Of a DNA stretch of 39,844 nt, positions 7,401 through 17,426 are shown piece after piece. The notes under the pieces are model-generated. The model was not told the DNA's origin. It saw only the letters and a list, made by a program, of their open reading frames with translations, and ran no database searches. Each line of letters starts with the position of its first letter. Position 1 is the stretch's first letter. The stretch is from Cyanobacteria bacterium GSL.Bin1. GTDB lineage: Bacteria; Cyanobacteriota; Cyanobacteriia; Cyanobacteriales; Rubidibacteraceae. The stretch lies in contig JAAANX010000030.1 of assembly GCA_009909085.1 (NCBI GenBank), forward strand, positions 1 to 39,844. The letters run 5' to 3'. Made by a program: the position numbers and the translations under genes.

Positions 7401-8999
7401 CTATAGAGAAATATCTACTGGTGTGCGATTTGGTTTCACTTGAACATCGCTCGTTGCAATGAGAGAGCGCCCTGTCATTTCCTCAGGTTGCGGCAGTTGG
7501 AGAATTTCTAAAATGGTTGGTGCAATATCAGCAAGACAACCCGCTTCTCGTAATTCGACTCGACCCCCATGCTGAGGAATTTTACGTTTTTCGCCTTCCA
7601 CTAATAAAAAAGGAACTAAATTCGTTGTATGGGCTGTCCAAGGATTGCCATTTTCATCTGCCATGTATTCAGCGTTACCATGATCGGCTGTAATTAAGGC
7701 AGTGCCACCCATTTTACTAATACTACCCAGCAATCGCCCTAAGCAGCGATCCACGGTTTCAATAGCAGTAATGGCAGCGTCGAGATTGCCTGTATGACCC
7801 ACCATATCCGGATTAGCATAGTTGATGACAATGAGTGAATAAATTCCTTTTTCGACCGCTTCGCAGGCAACATCTGTCACCGGTTCGGCTGACATCTCCG
7901 GAGCTTTATCATAGGTGGGAACCAGAGGACTATTAATTAATTTACGGTCTTCTCCGGGAAAAGGTTGCTCTTCTCCCCCATTAAAAAAGTAGGTGACGTG
8001 AGGATATTTTTCGGTTTCAGCGGTACGGAGTTGCTTTAACTCCGCATTGGCAACCACTTCCCCAAGAATATTGGTTAAATTTTGCGGTTTGAAGGCAACT
8101 TCAACCGGCAACGATGCATCATATTGAGTAAAGGTAGCAAAGTGGAGTGGTTCGATTTGTTCGCGCTCAAAACCATCAAACTCTGGGTTAACAAAGGCTG
8201 CGGTTAATTGGCGAGCGCGATCAGGACGGAAATTGAAAAAGATAACTCCATCTCCGGGTTCCACCCCGCCAGCGGCAACCCGGGTTGGGGGAATAAATTC
8301 ATCAGTGACACCGAGATCATACTGCTCTTTGAGAAGGGCAATCGGGTTCGTTTCCGTGTCGCATTCTCCTGGAACAATCACATCGTAGGCTTTTTGGGTA
8401 CGGTCCCACCGGTGATCGCGATCCATTGCATAATAACGACCGCTAACCGTCACAATTTTCCCGACACCAACTTGTTGGGTATAATCTTTAATTTCTTCTA
8501 GGGTCGCAATGCCATCAGTGGGATTGGTATCTCGGCCATCGGTAAAGGCATGAATGCAAACTTCACTAATTCCTTGTGCCTTGGCAAGCTTGAGTAATCC
8601 CAGTAAATGAAAAATATGGGAATGAACGCCGCCTGTTGAACACAAGCCCATGAGATGCAGTTTTCCTTGACTGGCTTTTACTTTTTGGCAAGTTTCCACT
8701 AAAACGGCATTGTCTAGGATCGATCCATCTTCAACGGCATCGCTAATGCGAACCAATTCTTGCGGAACTACTCTGCCTGCGCCAATATTGAGATGACCGA
8801 CTTCTGAGTTTCCCATTTGTCCTTCTGGTAAGCCAACGGCTTTGCCTGAGGCTTGAATGAAAGTAAGCGGATAGACTTCCCTTAAGCTGTCCACAATAGG
8901 GGTATTCGCTTGCGCGATCGCGTTAGCCGTCTTACTTTGGCGTTCCCCCCAACCGTCGAGGATTACTAGCACCACAGGGGCAATCGGTGCATTTGTCAT
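7401..8999 (-). CDS. gpmI: 2,3-bisphosphoglycerate-independent phosphoglycerate mutase (532 aa)
   Basis: It interconverts 3- and 2-phosphoglycerate in glycolysis using two manganese ions. The N-terminal metal site is VLVILDGWG (D15), and the phosphorylated serine is S65 in GQMGNSEVGHLNIGAGR. Other alkaline-phosphatase-superfamily motifs include HAFTDGRDTNP, GRYYAMDRD and TADHGNAEYM followed by AHTTNLVP. The full-length product of about 530 aa is normal for cyanobacteria. The start is an ATG preceded by a weak purine run. It probably forms an operon with secG. Confidence 0.97.
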   Translation of the reverse strand: MTNAPIAPVVLVILDGWGERQSKTANAIAQANTPIVDSLREVYPLTFIQASGKAVGLPEGQMGNSEVGHLNIGAGRVVPQELVRISDAVEDGSILDNAVLVETCQKVKASQGKLHLMGLCSTGGVHSHIFHLLGLLKLAKAQGISEVCIHAFTDGRDTNPTDGIATLEEIKDYTQQVGVGKIVTVSGRYYAMDRDHRWDRTQKAYDVIVPGECDTETNPIALLKEQYDLGVTDEFIPPTRVAAGGVEPGDGVIFFNFRPDRARQLTAAFVNPEFDGFEREQIEPLHFATFTQYDASLPVEVAFKPQNLTNILGEVVANAELKQLRTAETEKYPHVTYFFNGGEEQPFPGEDRKLINSPLVPTYDKAPEMSAEPVTDVACEAVEKGIYSLIVINYANPDMVGHTGNLDAAITAIETVDRCLGRLLGSISKMGGTALITADHGNAEYMADENGNPWTAHTTNLVPFLLVEGEKRKIPQHGGRVELREAGCLADIAPTILEILQLPQPEEMTGRSLIATSDVQVKPNRTPVDISL

Positions 9000-9092
9000 A
9001 ATCTTTTCTCTACTTCTATGCGTTCCACCGCCATGATACTATCAATTTTAATCGCTCTCCACCCTAGCCAGAATGACGTTCAGCGCTTTGAA

Positions 9093-9126
9093 TTGGGGAT
9101 CAAATTAAGTTTTTGTTGATCCCCAA
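9093..9126. repeat. Perfect 11-bp inverted repeat between gpmI and prfA
   Basis: TTGGGGATCAA (9093-9103) and TTGATCCCCAA (9116-9126) are separated by 12 nt. The pair lies beyond the end of prfA, where the superoperon should terminate, but neither strand has a clear T-run after the stem. It could be a non-canonical terminator or 3'-end stabiliser, or belong to the gpmI upstream region. Confidence 0.55.
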
Positions 9127-9208
9127 ACTGAGGTCATCCAATGGAAGCGATTAACGCTGATTCGATCATTTCTCAGTATTTTACTTTAATTTTGGAATTT
9201 TACCGCAA

Positions 9209-10303
9209 TTATTCTGATTTTTCTGTTAATTCGGCTAAGCGTTCTTGTTGGTCTTGGGAAATACACGATTGAATCAGATCTTCTAAGTTCCCTTCCAAAA
9301 TGGGATCAAGATTAAAGTTTACTCCCAGGCGGTGGTCGGTAACGCGATTATCTTTATAGTTATAGGTGCGGATTTTTTCAGAACGACCCCCGGTTCCTAC
9401 CTGGGAGCGCCGCATGGAAGTAACCGACTCGTATTGTTCCCGCAGTTTCATTTCATACAACTTCGACCGGAGAATTTGCATCGCCCGTTCCCGGTTTTGC
9501 AGCTGTGAACGTTCTTGGGTGCAGAAAATCCGAATCCCAAGCGGTTTGTAATATAAATCCGCTGCTGTTTCTACTTTATTGACGTTTTGTCCGCCCGCAC
9601 CCCCAGAACGCGCTGTGGTAATTTCAACGTCTTTCGGGTCAATTTCGACTTCGACATCATCCACTTCCGGCATGACCGCAACAGTGGCGGTCGAGGTATG
9701 AACCCTTCCTCCGGCTTCCGTTGCCGGAACCCGTTGCACGCGGTGAACGCCCGCTTCAAATTTTAATTTACTATAGACGCGATCGCCTTTAATTTCCAGG
9801 ATCGCCTCTTTAAAGCCACCGGTTTCTGAGAGAGACTCACTGGCTAGGCTCAGTTTCCAACCCTGATTTTCGGCATAGCGAGAGTACATCCGAACCAAAT
9901 CGCCGACCCAAAGACAGGCTTCATCGCCTCCTGTCCCCGCCCGAATTTCCAGCATGATGTTCTTCTCATCATTGGGATCGCGCGGTAGCAAGAGGAGTTT
10001 CATGCGACGCTCTAAATCTTCGAGTTTTGTTTCTAACTCTTCGACCTCAGCAGCAGCCAGTTCTTGCATTTCTGGATCGCCCTCAGCATCTTTATACACG
10101 TCTTGGGCTTCTTTGAGATCTTCTTGAGTTTGTTTCCACTGATTATAAGTTTCTACAGTCTCCTCAAGAGAAGAGCGTGCTTTTGCGACCCGTTGAAGCT
10201 CTTCTGGATCAGTAGCAATGTCGGGATCCCCTAAACGCCGAGTCAGTTCGTTATAGGTTTCCTCTACTGATTGCAGTTTTTCCAATACGTAGGATTCAGC
10301 CAT
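9209..10303 (-). CDS. prfA: Peptide chain release factor 1 (364 aa)
   Basis: RF1 recognises UAA and UAG stop codons and triggers peptide release. The GGQ motif that enters the peptidyl-transferase centre is in [15 protein letters not shown]. The PAT stop-codon-reading motif is in [20 protein letters not shown], and PAT rather than SPF identifies RF1 instead of RF2. An N-terminal coiled coil and C-terminal [16 protein letters not shown] complete the family pattern. It is the last gene of the ribosomal superoperon, 74 bp after rpmE. Confidence 0.97.
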   Translation of the reverse strand: MAESYVLEKLQSVEETYNELTRRLGDPDIATDPEELQRVAKARSSLEETVETYNQWKQTQEDLKEAQDVYKDAEGDPEMQELAAAEVEELETKLEDLERRMKLLLLPRDPNDEKNIMLEIRAGTGGDEACLWVGDLVRMYSRYAENQGWKLSLASESLSETGGFKEAILEIKGDRVYSKLKFEAGVHRVQRVPATEAGGRVHTSTATVAVMPEVDDVEVEIDPKDVEITTARSGGAGGQNVNKVETAADLYYKPLGIRIFCTQERSQLQNRERAMQILRSKLYEMKLREQYESVTSMRRSQVGTGGRSEKIRTYNYKDNRVTDHRLGVNFNLDPILEGNLEDLIQSCISQDQQERLAELTEKSE

Positions 10304-10377
10304 CAGGTTAATTGGTAAATCAATAAGGGGCTTTTTCGGAAGTTGAAGCAGTACGGTAAAAAAGAAAAATTAAGTTG

Positions 10378-10608
10378 TTACTTTTCTTCTTCCGCACTCT
10401 CGTCAAACATTCCATATTTCCGAAGAAAGCGGTCAACCCGTCCTTCCGTGTCAATAATCTTCTGATTGCCAGTGTAGAAGGGATGATTGCCGGACCAGAC
10501 ATCAACATGTAATTCGGGTTGCGTTGCGCCAACAGTCATTACCACTTCCCCATTGCAAATCACTTTTGCATCAGGATACCACTCGGGATGAATACCTTCT
10601 TTTGCCAT
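10378..10608 (-). CDS. rpmE: 50S ribosomal protein L31 (76 aa)
   Basis: The sequence has the L31 pattern IHPEWYPDAKVICNGEVVMT followed by DVWSGNHPFYTG and GRVDRFLRKYGM. Only one cysteine is present, so this is the zinc-independent (C-minus) form, as is usual in cyanobacteria. The start is well supported by AAGGAGG seven bases upstream of the ATG. A short acidic tail (DESAEEEK) closes the protein. Confidence 0.96.
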   Translation of the reverse strand: MAKEGIHPEWYPDAKVICNGEVVMTVGATQPELHVDVWSGNHPFYTGNQKIIDTEGRVDRFLRKYGMFDESAEEEK

Positions 10609-10677
10609 TATTAAACCTCCTTCGTTGATGAACTTGAAAAATAGAGAGCAAGCAAAACTGCTCTCTTTGGTTTTATT

Positions 10678-11088
10678 TTAACGTTTCGAGTATTGAGGCG
10701 CTTTTCTTGCTTTGCGTAAGCCGTATTTTCTCCGTTCTTTGGCGCGGGGATCTCGACTGAGATAGCCTTCGATTTTCAAAGGAGAGCGATTTTCAGGATC
10801 CAGTTTGCACAAGGCGCGAGCAACGCCTAGACGCACCGCTTCAGCTTGTCCGGTTAAACCGCCACCATGAGCGTTGACTAGAATATCGTAGTCATTTTCC
10901 AAACCCAAGGTTTCTAACGGGGCTTTGACCGCAGAAACATAATTAGGGTTGTAGTTAAAGTAATGGTCGCCACTGCGACTATTGACTTGAATTTGTCCAT
11001 TTCCGGGAACTAAGCGGACACGGGCAGTTGAGCTTTTGCGACGACCGGTTCCCCAGTAAACGACGCGATTGTTATCAGTAGCTTGCAT
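10678..11088 (-). CDS. rpsI: 30S ribosomal protein S9 (136 aa)
   Basis: S9 contacts P-site tRNA in the small-subunit head through its C-terminal tail. Family motifs are [16 protein letters not shown], the central [23 protein letters not shown], and the basic end [14 protein letters not shown], whose last arginine reaches the P site. It is 23 bp downstream of rplM, the near-universal L13-S9 pair. Confidence 0.97.
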   Translation of the reverse strand: MQATDNNRVVYWGTGRRKSSTARVRLVPGNGQIQVNSRSGDHYFNYNPNYVSAVKAPLETLGLENDYDILVNAHGGGLTGQAEAVRLGVARALCKLDPENRSPLKIEGYLSRDPRAKERRKYGLRKARKAPQYSKR

Positions 11089-11111
11089 AGGGGTCTAATC
11101 TCCTGTTTGTT

Positions 11112-11555
11112 CTAGCGAGAAGGGGTAATTTCAACGGGATTTTGAGCCTGATGAGGATGTTCAGGACCCGCATAAACTTTTAGTTTTTTTGCCAGTTGCC
11201 GACCGAGACGGTTTTTGGGTAGCATTCCTTTCACGGCTTGTTCAATAATCCGTTCGGGAATGCGCCGTTGCAACTGATTAAAACTCTCAACTTTCATGCC
11301 ACCGGGTCGTCCAGAATGACGGCGATAAAGTTTATCATTTCCTTTATTCCCACTGACGGTTACTTTGTCTGCATTCACCACAATGACACAATCACCCGTA
11401 TCCATGTGGGGAGTGAAGTTCGGCTTATTTTTACCGCGGATAATATCGGCGATTTCACTGGCAAGACGACCCAGGCGGTAGCCAGTCGCATCGATCACAT
11501 ACCATTGTTTTTCTAAGGTTTCTGCCTGGGGCAGGGGAGTTTGATTAACTGTCAT
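11112..11555 (-). CDS. rplM: 50S ribosomal protein L13 (147 aa)
   Basis: L13 is an early large-subunit assembly protein. The sequence shows [32 protein letters not shown], and [28 protein letters not shown], all L13 hallmarks. Its ATG overlaps the truA stop by 4 bp (ATGA), indicating translational coupling. It continues into rpsI. Confidence 0.97.
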   Translation of the reverse strand: MTVNQTPLPQAETLEKQWYVIDATGYRLGRLASEIADIIRGKNKPNFTPHMDTGDCVIVVNADKVTVSGNKGNDKLYRRHSGRPGGMKVESFNQLQRRIPERIIEQAVKGMLPKNRLGRQLAKKLKVYAGPEHPHQAQNPVEITPSR

Positions 11556-12403
11556 AATAAGTTCTCTGTATCGAAGTAAAAATGAGGTTGACTATTAAAC
11601 CAAATGGACTGAGGAAAGGGAAATTCCTCATATCCGACGCGCAAGAGACAAAGCCCTTTCGCCGGAGCCGAATATTTGACGCGATCGCGCTGTTGCTGCT
11701 GCCAAATTTCGGCAAATGCTTCTGGCGTGAGTTCCCCGGTTCCCACTTTCACTAGCAACCCAACTAACAAGCGCACCATGCCATATAAAAAACCATCTGC
11801 TTGAATTTCAATTTCAACCAGGGGTCCATTCCGGATACACTTTACCTCTTGGACATTGACCCAGGTATGGGTGCGATCAGAGCCAGCGCGACAAAAGGCT
11901 GCTAGATCATGATACCCCAACAGGGGTTGGAGAGCAGCCGCGATCGCGGCTTCCTCAATATCAGCATAATAATAATGCCAGCTCCAGGGGGCAACAAATA
12001 AATTGGGGGTAGCTGCTGTATAAAGGGTGTACCGATACCGTCGGTAAGTCGCTGAAAAGCGAGCGTGCCAGTCGGGGGAGACTTGTGCAGAAGCTCGAAT
12101 CAAAATTTCATCGGGCAACTGCTTGTTCAAGACGGTGGCAAATTTTTCTGCTGGAATGGGACTAGTCACATCAAAATGAGCCACTTGGGCTGCCGCATGA
12201 ACTCCGCTATCAGTGCGTCCTGCACCATGGAGAGGCACCCATGATCCCGCAGAATTAGGCGCGACAGTGTGGTTAATCGCCCCTTCAATTTCTTCTTGCA
12301 CGGATCGATAATGGGGTTGGCGTTGCCAACCGTAAAACGCTGTTCCCAGATACTGAATAACTAGAGCAACGCGCTTGATTTTCGCTGACTCACGGTTATT
12401 CAT
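11552..12403 (-). CDS. truA: tRNA pseudouridine synthase A (283 aa)
   Basis: TruA converts uridines 38-40 of the tRNA anticodon stem to pseudouridine. The catalytic aspartate is in [15 protein letters not shown]. Other motifs are [14 protein letters not shown] at the start and [20 protein letters not shown] near the end. ATG at 12401-12403 was preferred to an in-frame TTG two codons upstream. It is 9 bp after rplQ and overlaps rplM, so it is translated within the superoperon. A truA between L17 and L13 is usual in cyanobacteria. Confidence 0.95.
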   Translation of the reverse strand: MNNRESAKIKRVALVIQYLGTAFYGWQRQPHYRSVQEEIEGAINHTVAPNSAGSWVPLHGAGRTDSGVHAAAQVAHFDVTSPIPAEKFATVLNKQLPDEILIRASAQVSPDWHARFSATYRRYRYTLYTAATPNLFVAPWSWHYYYADIEEAAIAAALQPLLGYHDLAAFCRAGSDRTHTWVNVQEVKCIRNGPLVEIEIQADGFLYGMVRLLVGLLVKVGTGELTPEAFAEIWQQQQRDRVKYSAPAKGLCLLRVGYEEFPFPQSIWFNSQPHFYFDTENLL

Positions 12404-12412
12404 TCCCAAGAC

Positions 12413-12763
12413 TTATACCAATTCAATGACAGCCATTTCAGCGTTATCACCGCGACGCCGAATGGTTCTCAAAACCCGGGTATAACCGCCATTACGGTTA
12501 CCATAACGTTCTTGAACATTCTCAAATAAAGAATGAACCAAGTTCTTATCGTACAAATAACCAATGGCTTTTCTCCGTGCGGAGAGCGAACCGTCTTTTG
12601 CCAACGTAATAATTTTATCCACTTCCGACCGCACTGCTTTGGCACGAGTTTTGGTGGTAGTAATTTGTCCGTGTCGGATCAGCTCGGTTGCTAAAGAGCG
12701 CAATAAAGCCCGGCGTTGGTCAGCCGGACGACCGAGTTTTTTAACGCGACGACAATGACGCAT
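12413..12763 (-). CDS. rplQ: 50S ribosomal protein L17 (116 aa)
   Basis: It begins [29 protein letters not shown], the strongly conserved L17 N-terminus, followed by [23 protein letters not shown] and an RNA-binding C-terminus with [22 protein letters not shown]17 sits near the peptide exit tunnel. It follows rpoA by 42 bp, the standard alpha operon order. Confidence 0.97.
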   Translation of the reverse strand: MRHCRRVKKLGRPADQRRALLRSLATELIRHGQITTTKTRAKAVRSEVDKIITLAKDGSLSARRKAIGYLYDKNLVHSLFENVQERYGNRNGGYTRVLRTIRRRGDNAEMAVIELV

Positions 12764-12805
12764 GATCAGCCTCCTGCTTCAATTCAAGTTTTAGACGAGG
12801 TTAAT

Positions 12806-13762
12806 TTAACTGGCTGCGGATTTTTCTTGGGGAAGGGTGATACCAAGGCGGTCATGCAATGCTTCCACCACTTCTTCTGCAGACTTTTGCCCGAAGTTCT
12901 TAATTTCTAAGAGATCTTCGTGGGTATAATCGAGCAAATCGGCAACGGAATTAATTTGAGCCCGTTTTAGACAGTTATAGGCCCGCACCGAGAGTTGTAA
13001 TTCTTCGATGGGAATTTGTCCATTGGGGTCTTCTTCTTCTTCCTGTTCTTCTTGGGAGGGCTGGATATTCAAATCCCCAAGGGGATGGAATAGCTCTACC
13101 AGCACCGTTGCCGCTTGGGAGAGGGCTTCATCTGGTTTGACGCTGCCGTTGGTTGTAATTTCTAAAATGAGACGGTCTTTACTCTCTCCCTCATCGAGAC
13201 GCGTTTCTTCAACCGTATATTTCACTTTAGAAACCGGCATAAAAACGGCATCAATTTGGAGGAAATCTAAAGAGCTGACATCTTCTTTTTCCAAATCAAC
13301 GATGCGATAGCCCGTTCCCCGCTCAATCCGAATTTCCATCTCCAGTTTCGCACCCTCAGCTAGGGTTGCGACATACTGACTCGGATCAATGATTTCTACC
13401 TCTGAGGGAACATTAAAGTCTCCTGCGGTGAGTGTGACGGGTCCCGTGGCAGCTAAGCGCGCAATGTGCGGTCCCGGAGAATAACTCCTAAAGACCAGTT
13501 CTTTCAAATTCAGTAAAATTTCAAGGACATCTTCTCTAACTCCCGGAATTGTAGCAAATTCGTGAGTGACCCCAGCAATTCGGGTTGCGGTCACAGCTGT
13601 TCCTTCTAAGTTAGAGAGCAAAACCCGCCTCAGGGCATTCCCCACCGTAATGCCTTGACCCCTTTCTAGAGGTTCCAAGACAAACTTACTATATTGGCTT
13701 TGTGTTTTATTATCAGTTTTGGATTCGACACAATCGACAGTAAAGTCTTTTAGCTGCGCCAC
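12806..13762 (-). CDS. rpoA: DNA-directed RNA polymerase subunit alpha (318 aa)
   Basis: The N-terminal assembly domain includes FVLEPLERGQGITVGNALRRVLLSNLEGTA in which GNALRRVLL is the dimer signature. An acidic linker (EEQEEEEDPNGQ) leads to the C-terminal domain with LSVRAYNCLKRAQINSVADLL and GQKSAEEVVEAL, which binds UP elements and activators. I place the start at a GTG (13760-13762) because AAGGGAGG lies at good spacing just upstream; an ATG six codons earlier overlaps that ribosome site. 318 aa fits the cyanobacterial norm. Confidence 0.96.
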   Translation of the reverse strand: MAQLKDFTVDCVESKTDNKTQSQYSKFVLEPLERGQGITVGNALRRVLLSNLEGTAVTATRIAGVTHEFATIPGVREDVLEILLNLKELVFRSYSPGPHIARLAATGPVTLTAGDFNVPSEVEIIDPSQYVATLAEGAKLEMEIRIERGTGYRIVDLEKEDVSSLDFLQIDAVFMPVSKVKYTVEETRLDEGESKDRLILEITTNGSVKPDEALSQAATVLVELFHPLGDLNIQPSQEEQEEEEDPNGQIPIEELQLSVRAYNCLKRAQINSVADLLDYTHEDLLEIKNFGQKSAEEVVEALHDRLGITLPQEKSAAS

Positions 13763-13769
13763 AGAGCAA

Positions 13770-13777
13770 CCTCCCTT
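13770..13777 (-). promoter_or_regulatory. Shine-Dalgarno site deciding the rpoA GTG start
   Basis: The minus strand reads AAGGGAGG, then seven bases, then GTG. This favours GTG at 13762 over the ATG at 13780, which would place the site inside the coding region. Confidence 0.75.
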
Positions 13778-13782
13778 CATTA

Positions 13783-13869
13783 ATTTCGTTATTTGTTATT
13801 CGAGATCCGTTATTTGTCGGTTGCCATTACTGTTTAATTAACAACAAATAACCAACAACTAATAACCAG
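13783..13869. repeat. Heptamer-period repeats between rpsK and rpoA
   Basis: Right block: CAACAAA, TAACCAA, CAACTAA, TAACCAG in tandem (13842-13869). The left block (13786-13825) carries reversed copies such as TTCGTTA, TTTGTTA, TCCGTTA. The two blocks are in opposite orientation and could pair in RNA. They resemble the short tandemly repeated repetitive (STRR) heptamers known in cyanobacteria. Confidence 0.6.
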
Positions 13870-13878
13870 CCGACTGTT

Positions 13879-14271
13879 CTAAACGCGACGACGCTTGGGC
13901 GGGCGGCACCCATTGTGGGGAATTGGGGTGACATCGCGAATGAGAGTAATTTCTAATCCCGCTCCCTGGAGAGCGCGAATGGCAGTTTCCCGACCGGCGC
14001 CAGGACCACTTACCATGACTTCAATTTGACGCATTCCTTGTTCAGTTGCCCGGCGACCGGCTTGGTCGGCTGCGGTTTGAGCAGCAAAAGGAGTGCCTTT
14101 TTTGGCTCCTTTAAAGCCACTTGAGCCCGCAGAGGCCCAAGAAATCACATCGCCTTTGGTATCTGAGATGGTAACGAGCGTATTGTTAAACGTGGACTGA
14201 ATATGAGCAACGCCATTGGGAACGTTACGTTTGGTTTTTCTAGAGGAACTTTTTTTCGTTTGTCGCGCCAT
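13879..14271 (-). CDS. rpsK: 30S ribosomal protein S11 (130 aa)
   Basis: S11 lies on the small-subunit platform near the E site. Motifs are [65 protein letters not shown] and the terminal [18 protein letters not shown]. The start ATG is clear. It follows rpsM by 109 bp. Confidence 0.97.
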   Translation of the reverse strand: MARQTKKSSSRKTKRNVPNGVAHIQSTFNNTLVTISDTKGDVISWASAGSSGFKGAKKGTPFAAQTAADQAGRRATEQGMRQIEVMVSGPGAGRETAIRALQGAGLEITLIRDVTPIPHNGCRPPKRRRV

Positions 14272-14380
14272 AAGGTTTTCGTTTTCCTGACTACTGATGA
14301 TTGATTAACGTTCAAAGCAGCGACCCTCTTTTAATGAGGAGGGGTCATCTTTGACGGCAATTGCAATGGGAACAATGAAT

Positions 14381-14764
14381 CTATTTCTTAGCTGGGGGTT
14401 TCTTTTTACCAGCAATCGCGAGTCGTTTCCCACGACGGGTGCGAGCATTGGTCCGAGTCCGCTGACCCCGTACCGGTAACCCAGAGCGGTGACGACGACC
14501 CCGGTAGGTGCCGATATCAACGAGACGCTTAATATTCATATTTTCTAAGCGCCGCAAATCCCCCTCAACTTGGTAATTTTCTTCAATATAAGACCGAAGG
14601 GTCGTTTCTTCATTTACATCCAGGTCTTTGGTTCGTGTATCCGGGTTAACGCCCGTTGCTGCTAAAATCTCTTGAGAACGGGATAAGCCAATTCCGTAAA
14701 TGTAAGTGAGTGCAATTTCAACGCGTTTATCACGCGGAAGATCTACTCCTGCAATCCGTGCCAC
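14381..14764 (-). CDS. rpsM: 30S ribosomal protein S13 (127 aa)
   Basis: The sequence starts [25 protein letters not shown] and has [36 protein letters not shown], typical of S13, which bridges the subunits and contacts P-site tRNA. Start is a GTG (14762-14764) preceded by a GGGAGAG purine run. The basic C-terminal tail is complete. Confidence 0.97.
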   Translation of the reverse strand: MARIAGVDLPRDKRVEIALTYIYGIGLSRSQEILAATGVNPDTRTKDLDVNEETTLRSYIEENYQVEGDLRRLENMNIKRLVDIGTYRGRRHRSGLPVRGQRTRTNARTRRGKRLAIAGKKKPPAKK

Positions 14765-14813
14765 GTTTCTCTCCCTAATTGTTTTTTTCTGCTAAGATTT
14801 GGATAATTAGGTT

Positions 14814-14927
14814 TTATCCTTGACGTTGTTTATGCTTGGGATTGGAGCAAATTACCATTACTCGTCCTCTACGACGAATAACTCGGCAACGCTCACACAT
14901 TTTTCGCACTGAAGGTCGAACTTTCAT
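14814..14927 (-). CDS. rpmJ: 50S ribosomal protein L36 (37 aa)
   Basis: This tiny gene encodes [19 protein letters not shown] and continues [18 protein letters not shown]. Three cysteines and one histidine (C11, C14, C27, H32) form the zinc site of the C-plus L36 form. It is 37 aa, the standard size, and lies between infA and rpsM as in most bacteria. Confidence 0.97.
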   Translation of the reverse strand: MKVRPSVRKMCERCRVIRRRGRVMVICSNPKHKQRQG

Positions 14928-14999
14928 GGTCGTTTTGATAGACTACAAGCCTTTCATTATATCATGTTTGCAATATTATGTCAAAACCTCAAAGTTATC

Positions 15000-15224
15000 T
15001 TACTTTTTACGCAGACGATAGGTAATCCGTCCTTTTGTCAAATCATAAGGAGTTAACTCGACTTTGACTTTATCGCCGGGTAGAATTTTAATGTAGTTAC
15101 GGCGAATTTTGCCAGAGATATGAGCGAGCACATTGAATCCGTTTTCTAAGTCCACACGAAACATCGCGTTAGGTAAGGACTCGGTAACGGTTCCTTCCAT
15201 CTCAATTAAATCTTGTTTAGACAT
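15000..15224 (-). CDS. infA: Translation initiation factor IF-1 (74 aa)
   Basis: The S1-like OB-fold protein reads [19 protein letters not shown], then [21 protein letters not shown] and [23 protein letters not shown]-1 blocks the ribosomal A site during initiation. The frame is open 33 codons further upstream, but 74 aa is the family size and a GGAG purine site precedes this ATG. Confidence 0.97.
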   Translation of the reverse strand: MSKQDLIEMEGTVTESLPNAMFRVDLENGFNVLAHISGKIRRNYIKILPGDKVKVELTPYDLTKGRITYRLRKK

Positions 15225-15342
15225 TGGGTTTAGTTTCTCCTCTAAGAGAGCATCGAATAACTTAGCTCTTCTGTAGAAAATTTGGGAAAAGAAGGCAAAG
15301 TTACCCATCGATAATCTTAGCAAAAATTCGCCAGGACAGGCT

Positions 15343-15912
15343 TTAGTACCCTTCTTTCATCGCTGTTTTAATGCGCTCAGTCACGGCTGAAAGGTGCTGA
15401 TTGCCATCAACCTGTAAGAAGTGATTGCGTTGTTGATAAAAATGAATGAGGGCTTCAGTTTGGTTATGGAAAACATCTAACCGATGACGAATGGTATCTT
15501 TGGTATCATCTTTACGTCCCCGCCCTAATAACCGTTGCATGAGGATATCATCAGGAACATCTAAATAAATCACCAAGTCGTAAGCTGAGTTCAATTCACT
15601 TAACAGTTGGTCTAAAAATTCCGCTTGGTTAAGTGTGCGAGGAAAGCCATCCAAGATCCAGCCCGCTTTCGCATCGGTTTGTTGCAGCCGATCGCGCACT
15701 AATTCGGCTAAAACTTCATCCGGGACTAAATCGCCATTACTAACATAGGATTGGGCTTTTTGTCCGACTTCTGTTTGCTGCGCGATCGCGTTGCGTAAAA
15801 TATCTCCAGTGGCAATATGAGGAATCTGGCAGGCTTCAGATAGCGCTTGGGCTTGTGTTCCTTTTCCTGCTCCCGGAGGTCCAAAAAAAATTAACCGAGA
15901 ATATTGAGTCAT
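15343..15912 (-). CDS. adk: Adenylate kinase (189 aa)
   Basis: It catalyses ATP + AMP to 2 ADP. The P-loop is [10 protein letters not shown] near the start, and the AMP-binding part includes [15 protein letters not shown] and [10 protein letters not shown]. The LID is short ([19 protein letters not shown]) with no zinc cysteines, so this is the short form common in cyanobacteria. It follows secY as in many spc operons. No methionine aminopeptidase gene (map) follows. Confidence 0.96.
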   Translation of the reverse strand: MTQYSRLIFFGPPGAGKGTQAQALSEACQIPHIATGDILRNAIAQQTEVGQKAQSYVSNGDLVPDEVLAELVRDRLQQTDAKAGWILDGFPRTLNQAEFLDQLLSELNSAYDLVIYLDVPDDILMQRLLGRGRKDDTKDTIRHRLDVFHNQTEALIHFYQQRNHFLQVDGNQHLSAVTERIKTAMKEGY

Positions 15913-15950
15913 TACTTGCTATTTATTTTTTGTTATGTTTTTTTGAAAAG

Positions 15951-16006
15951 ACTAACAATCAACAACGAATAACCTATGATTAATTATTCATTGTTAATTG
16001 TTAATT
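15951..16006. repeat. Heptamer-period repeats between secY and adk
   Basis: Eight consecutive heptamers can be laid out: ACTAACA, ATCAACA, ACGAATA, ACCTATG, ATTAATT, ATTCATT, GTTAATT, GTTAATT. The array ends just before the secY stop at 16009. Copies are degenerate but keep a 7-base period. Confidence 0.55.
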
Positions 16007-16008
16007 GA

Positions 16009-17358
16009 TTACTGTTTCACCATTCCTTCATAGCGTTGAGAGATCACACTACTTTGAATTTGCTTCGCCGTATCAATCGCAACCCCTACTAAAATTAAAA
16101 GCGAAGTTGCCCCCAATCCTTGGAAGGTGGTGACACCCGTTGCTGTTTCCACTGCTGTCGGAACAGTTGCCACAATTCCCAAGAAGATTGCCCCCAACAA
16201 AGTTAAGCGATTAATCACTTTTTGTAAATAATCACTAGTTGCTTTCCCTGGGCGAATCCCAGGAATACTAGCCCCCATTTTTTTCAAATTTTGAGACATA
16301 TCCACTGGATTGACGACCAACGCCGCATAGAAGTAACTAAAGAAGAGAATCAACAGTAAATAAATGCTGACATATAGCCAAGGTGTTGGTCCACTGGGGT
16401 TCATGTAGGTGGAAATTTGAATTAAGACATCATTGATGAGTGCTCCAATTCCGGTTTGTTCTTCACCACCGCCCCCTTGAGTAAACTGAGCCAGTGAAGA
16501 CGGCAAAATGAGCAGCGTCGATGCAAAAATAATGGGGAGGACACCGCCTTGGTTAACCCGCAAAGGAAGATAACTGGTTCGCTCTCGATATAAACGCCGT
16601 CCGACTTGGCGACGCGCTGAGACAATGGGAATCCGTCGTGTTCCCTCTTGAACAAAGACAATCCCCACAATCATGACGAGGAACACCAATGCCAAAATCA
16701 GCACCTGCGCCACTGCTTCTCGTCCACCGGTTTGAGCAAATTCAATGGTATTTCCCAACGTTCTTGGTAAGACAGCAACAATATTGACAAAAATTAATAA
16801 TGAGGGACCGTTACCAATCCCTCGTTCTGTAATGAGCTCTGAGAGCCAAATGACAAACATTGACCCTGCCGTAAGAGCAATGACTGTCTTTAACAAAAAG
16901 ATAGGACCCGGATTGTAAGCATAAGGTTGAACAAAAGTTGCCAAACCAAAACTGTTAAAAACAGCAGAAGCAAGGGCAACATAACGGGTAATTTGGGAAA
17001 TTTTCCGTCGCCCGGCTTCCCCTTCATTTTTTTGTAAATTTTCTAAATAGGGAAGACCCGCAGTGAGTAACTGCATGATAATGGAAGCGTTAATGAAGGG
17101 AAGAATACCTAAGGCAAAAATCCCGACTGCCGATAAGCCACCGCCAGACAGGAAATTTAAAAATCCTGAAATGGGGCTATTTTGCACCGCTTCCGCAAAG
17201 CTAGCGCGATCAATTCCTGGAACAGGAATCCGCACACCCAATCGGACTAATAAAATGAGTCCGACTGTGATCAACAAGCGACTGCGCAACCCAGCCGCTT
17301 GTGCCATCTGCATAAATGTTTCTTGTGCGTTTGGGGTTCTTTCTCTACTAACAACCAT
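16009..17358 (-). CDS. secY: Preprotein translocase subunit SecY (449 aa)
   Basis: SecY is the protein-conducting channel of the plasma and thylakoid membranes. Ten hydrophobic segments are apparent. Signature regions are GVRIPVPGIDRASF and GILPFINASIIMQLLTAGLPYLE. Others are LLIFVNIVAVLP and RRIPIVSARRQVGRRLYRE, and the C-terminus has SSVISQRYEGM. The length is close to other cyanobacterial SecY. It follows rplO by 68 bp; secG lies separately at 7130. Confidence 0.97.
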   Translation of the reverse strand: MVVSRERTPNAQETFMQMAQAAGLRSRLLITVGLILLVRLGVRIPVPGIDRASFAEAVQNSPISGFLNFLSGGGLSAVGIFALGILPFINASIIMQLLTAGLPYLENLQKNEGEAGRRKISQITRYVALASAVFNSFGLATFVQPYAYNPGPIFLLKTVIALTAGSMFVIWLSELITERGIGNGPSLLIFVNIVAVLPRTLGNTIEFAQTGGREAVAQVLILALVFLVMIVGIVFVQEGTRRIPIVSARRQVGRRLYRERTSYLPLRVNQGGVLPIIFASTLLILPSSLAQFTQGGGGEEQTGIGALINDVLIQISTYMNPSGPTPWLYVSIYLLLILFFSYFYAALVVNPVDMSQNLKKMGASIPGIRPGKATSDYLQKVINRLTLLGAIFLGIVATVPTAVETATGVTTFQGLGATSLLILVGVAIDTAKQIQSSVISQRYEGMVKQ

Positions 17359-17426
17359 GAAGGATTATTTCTCCCCGATATTGGAATTGACTAAACGTTG
17401 GATTGTAGTGAATTGACTGAAATGAA

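Noticed and set aside
9093-9126. Inverted repeat as the definite terminator of the superoperon
   Set aside because: The stem is perfect but has no T-run on either strand, so I list it only as a repeat.
14836-15021. Plus-strand ORF opposite rpmJ and the infA end
   Set aside because: It is antisense to L36, whose protein is unmistakable.
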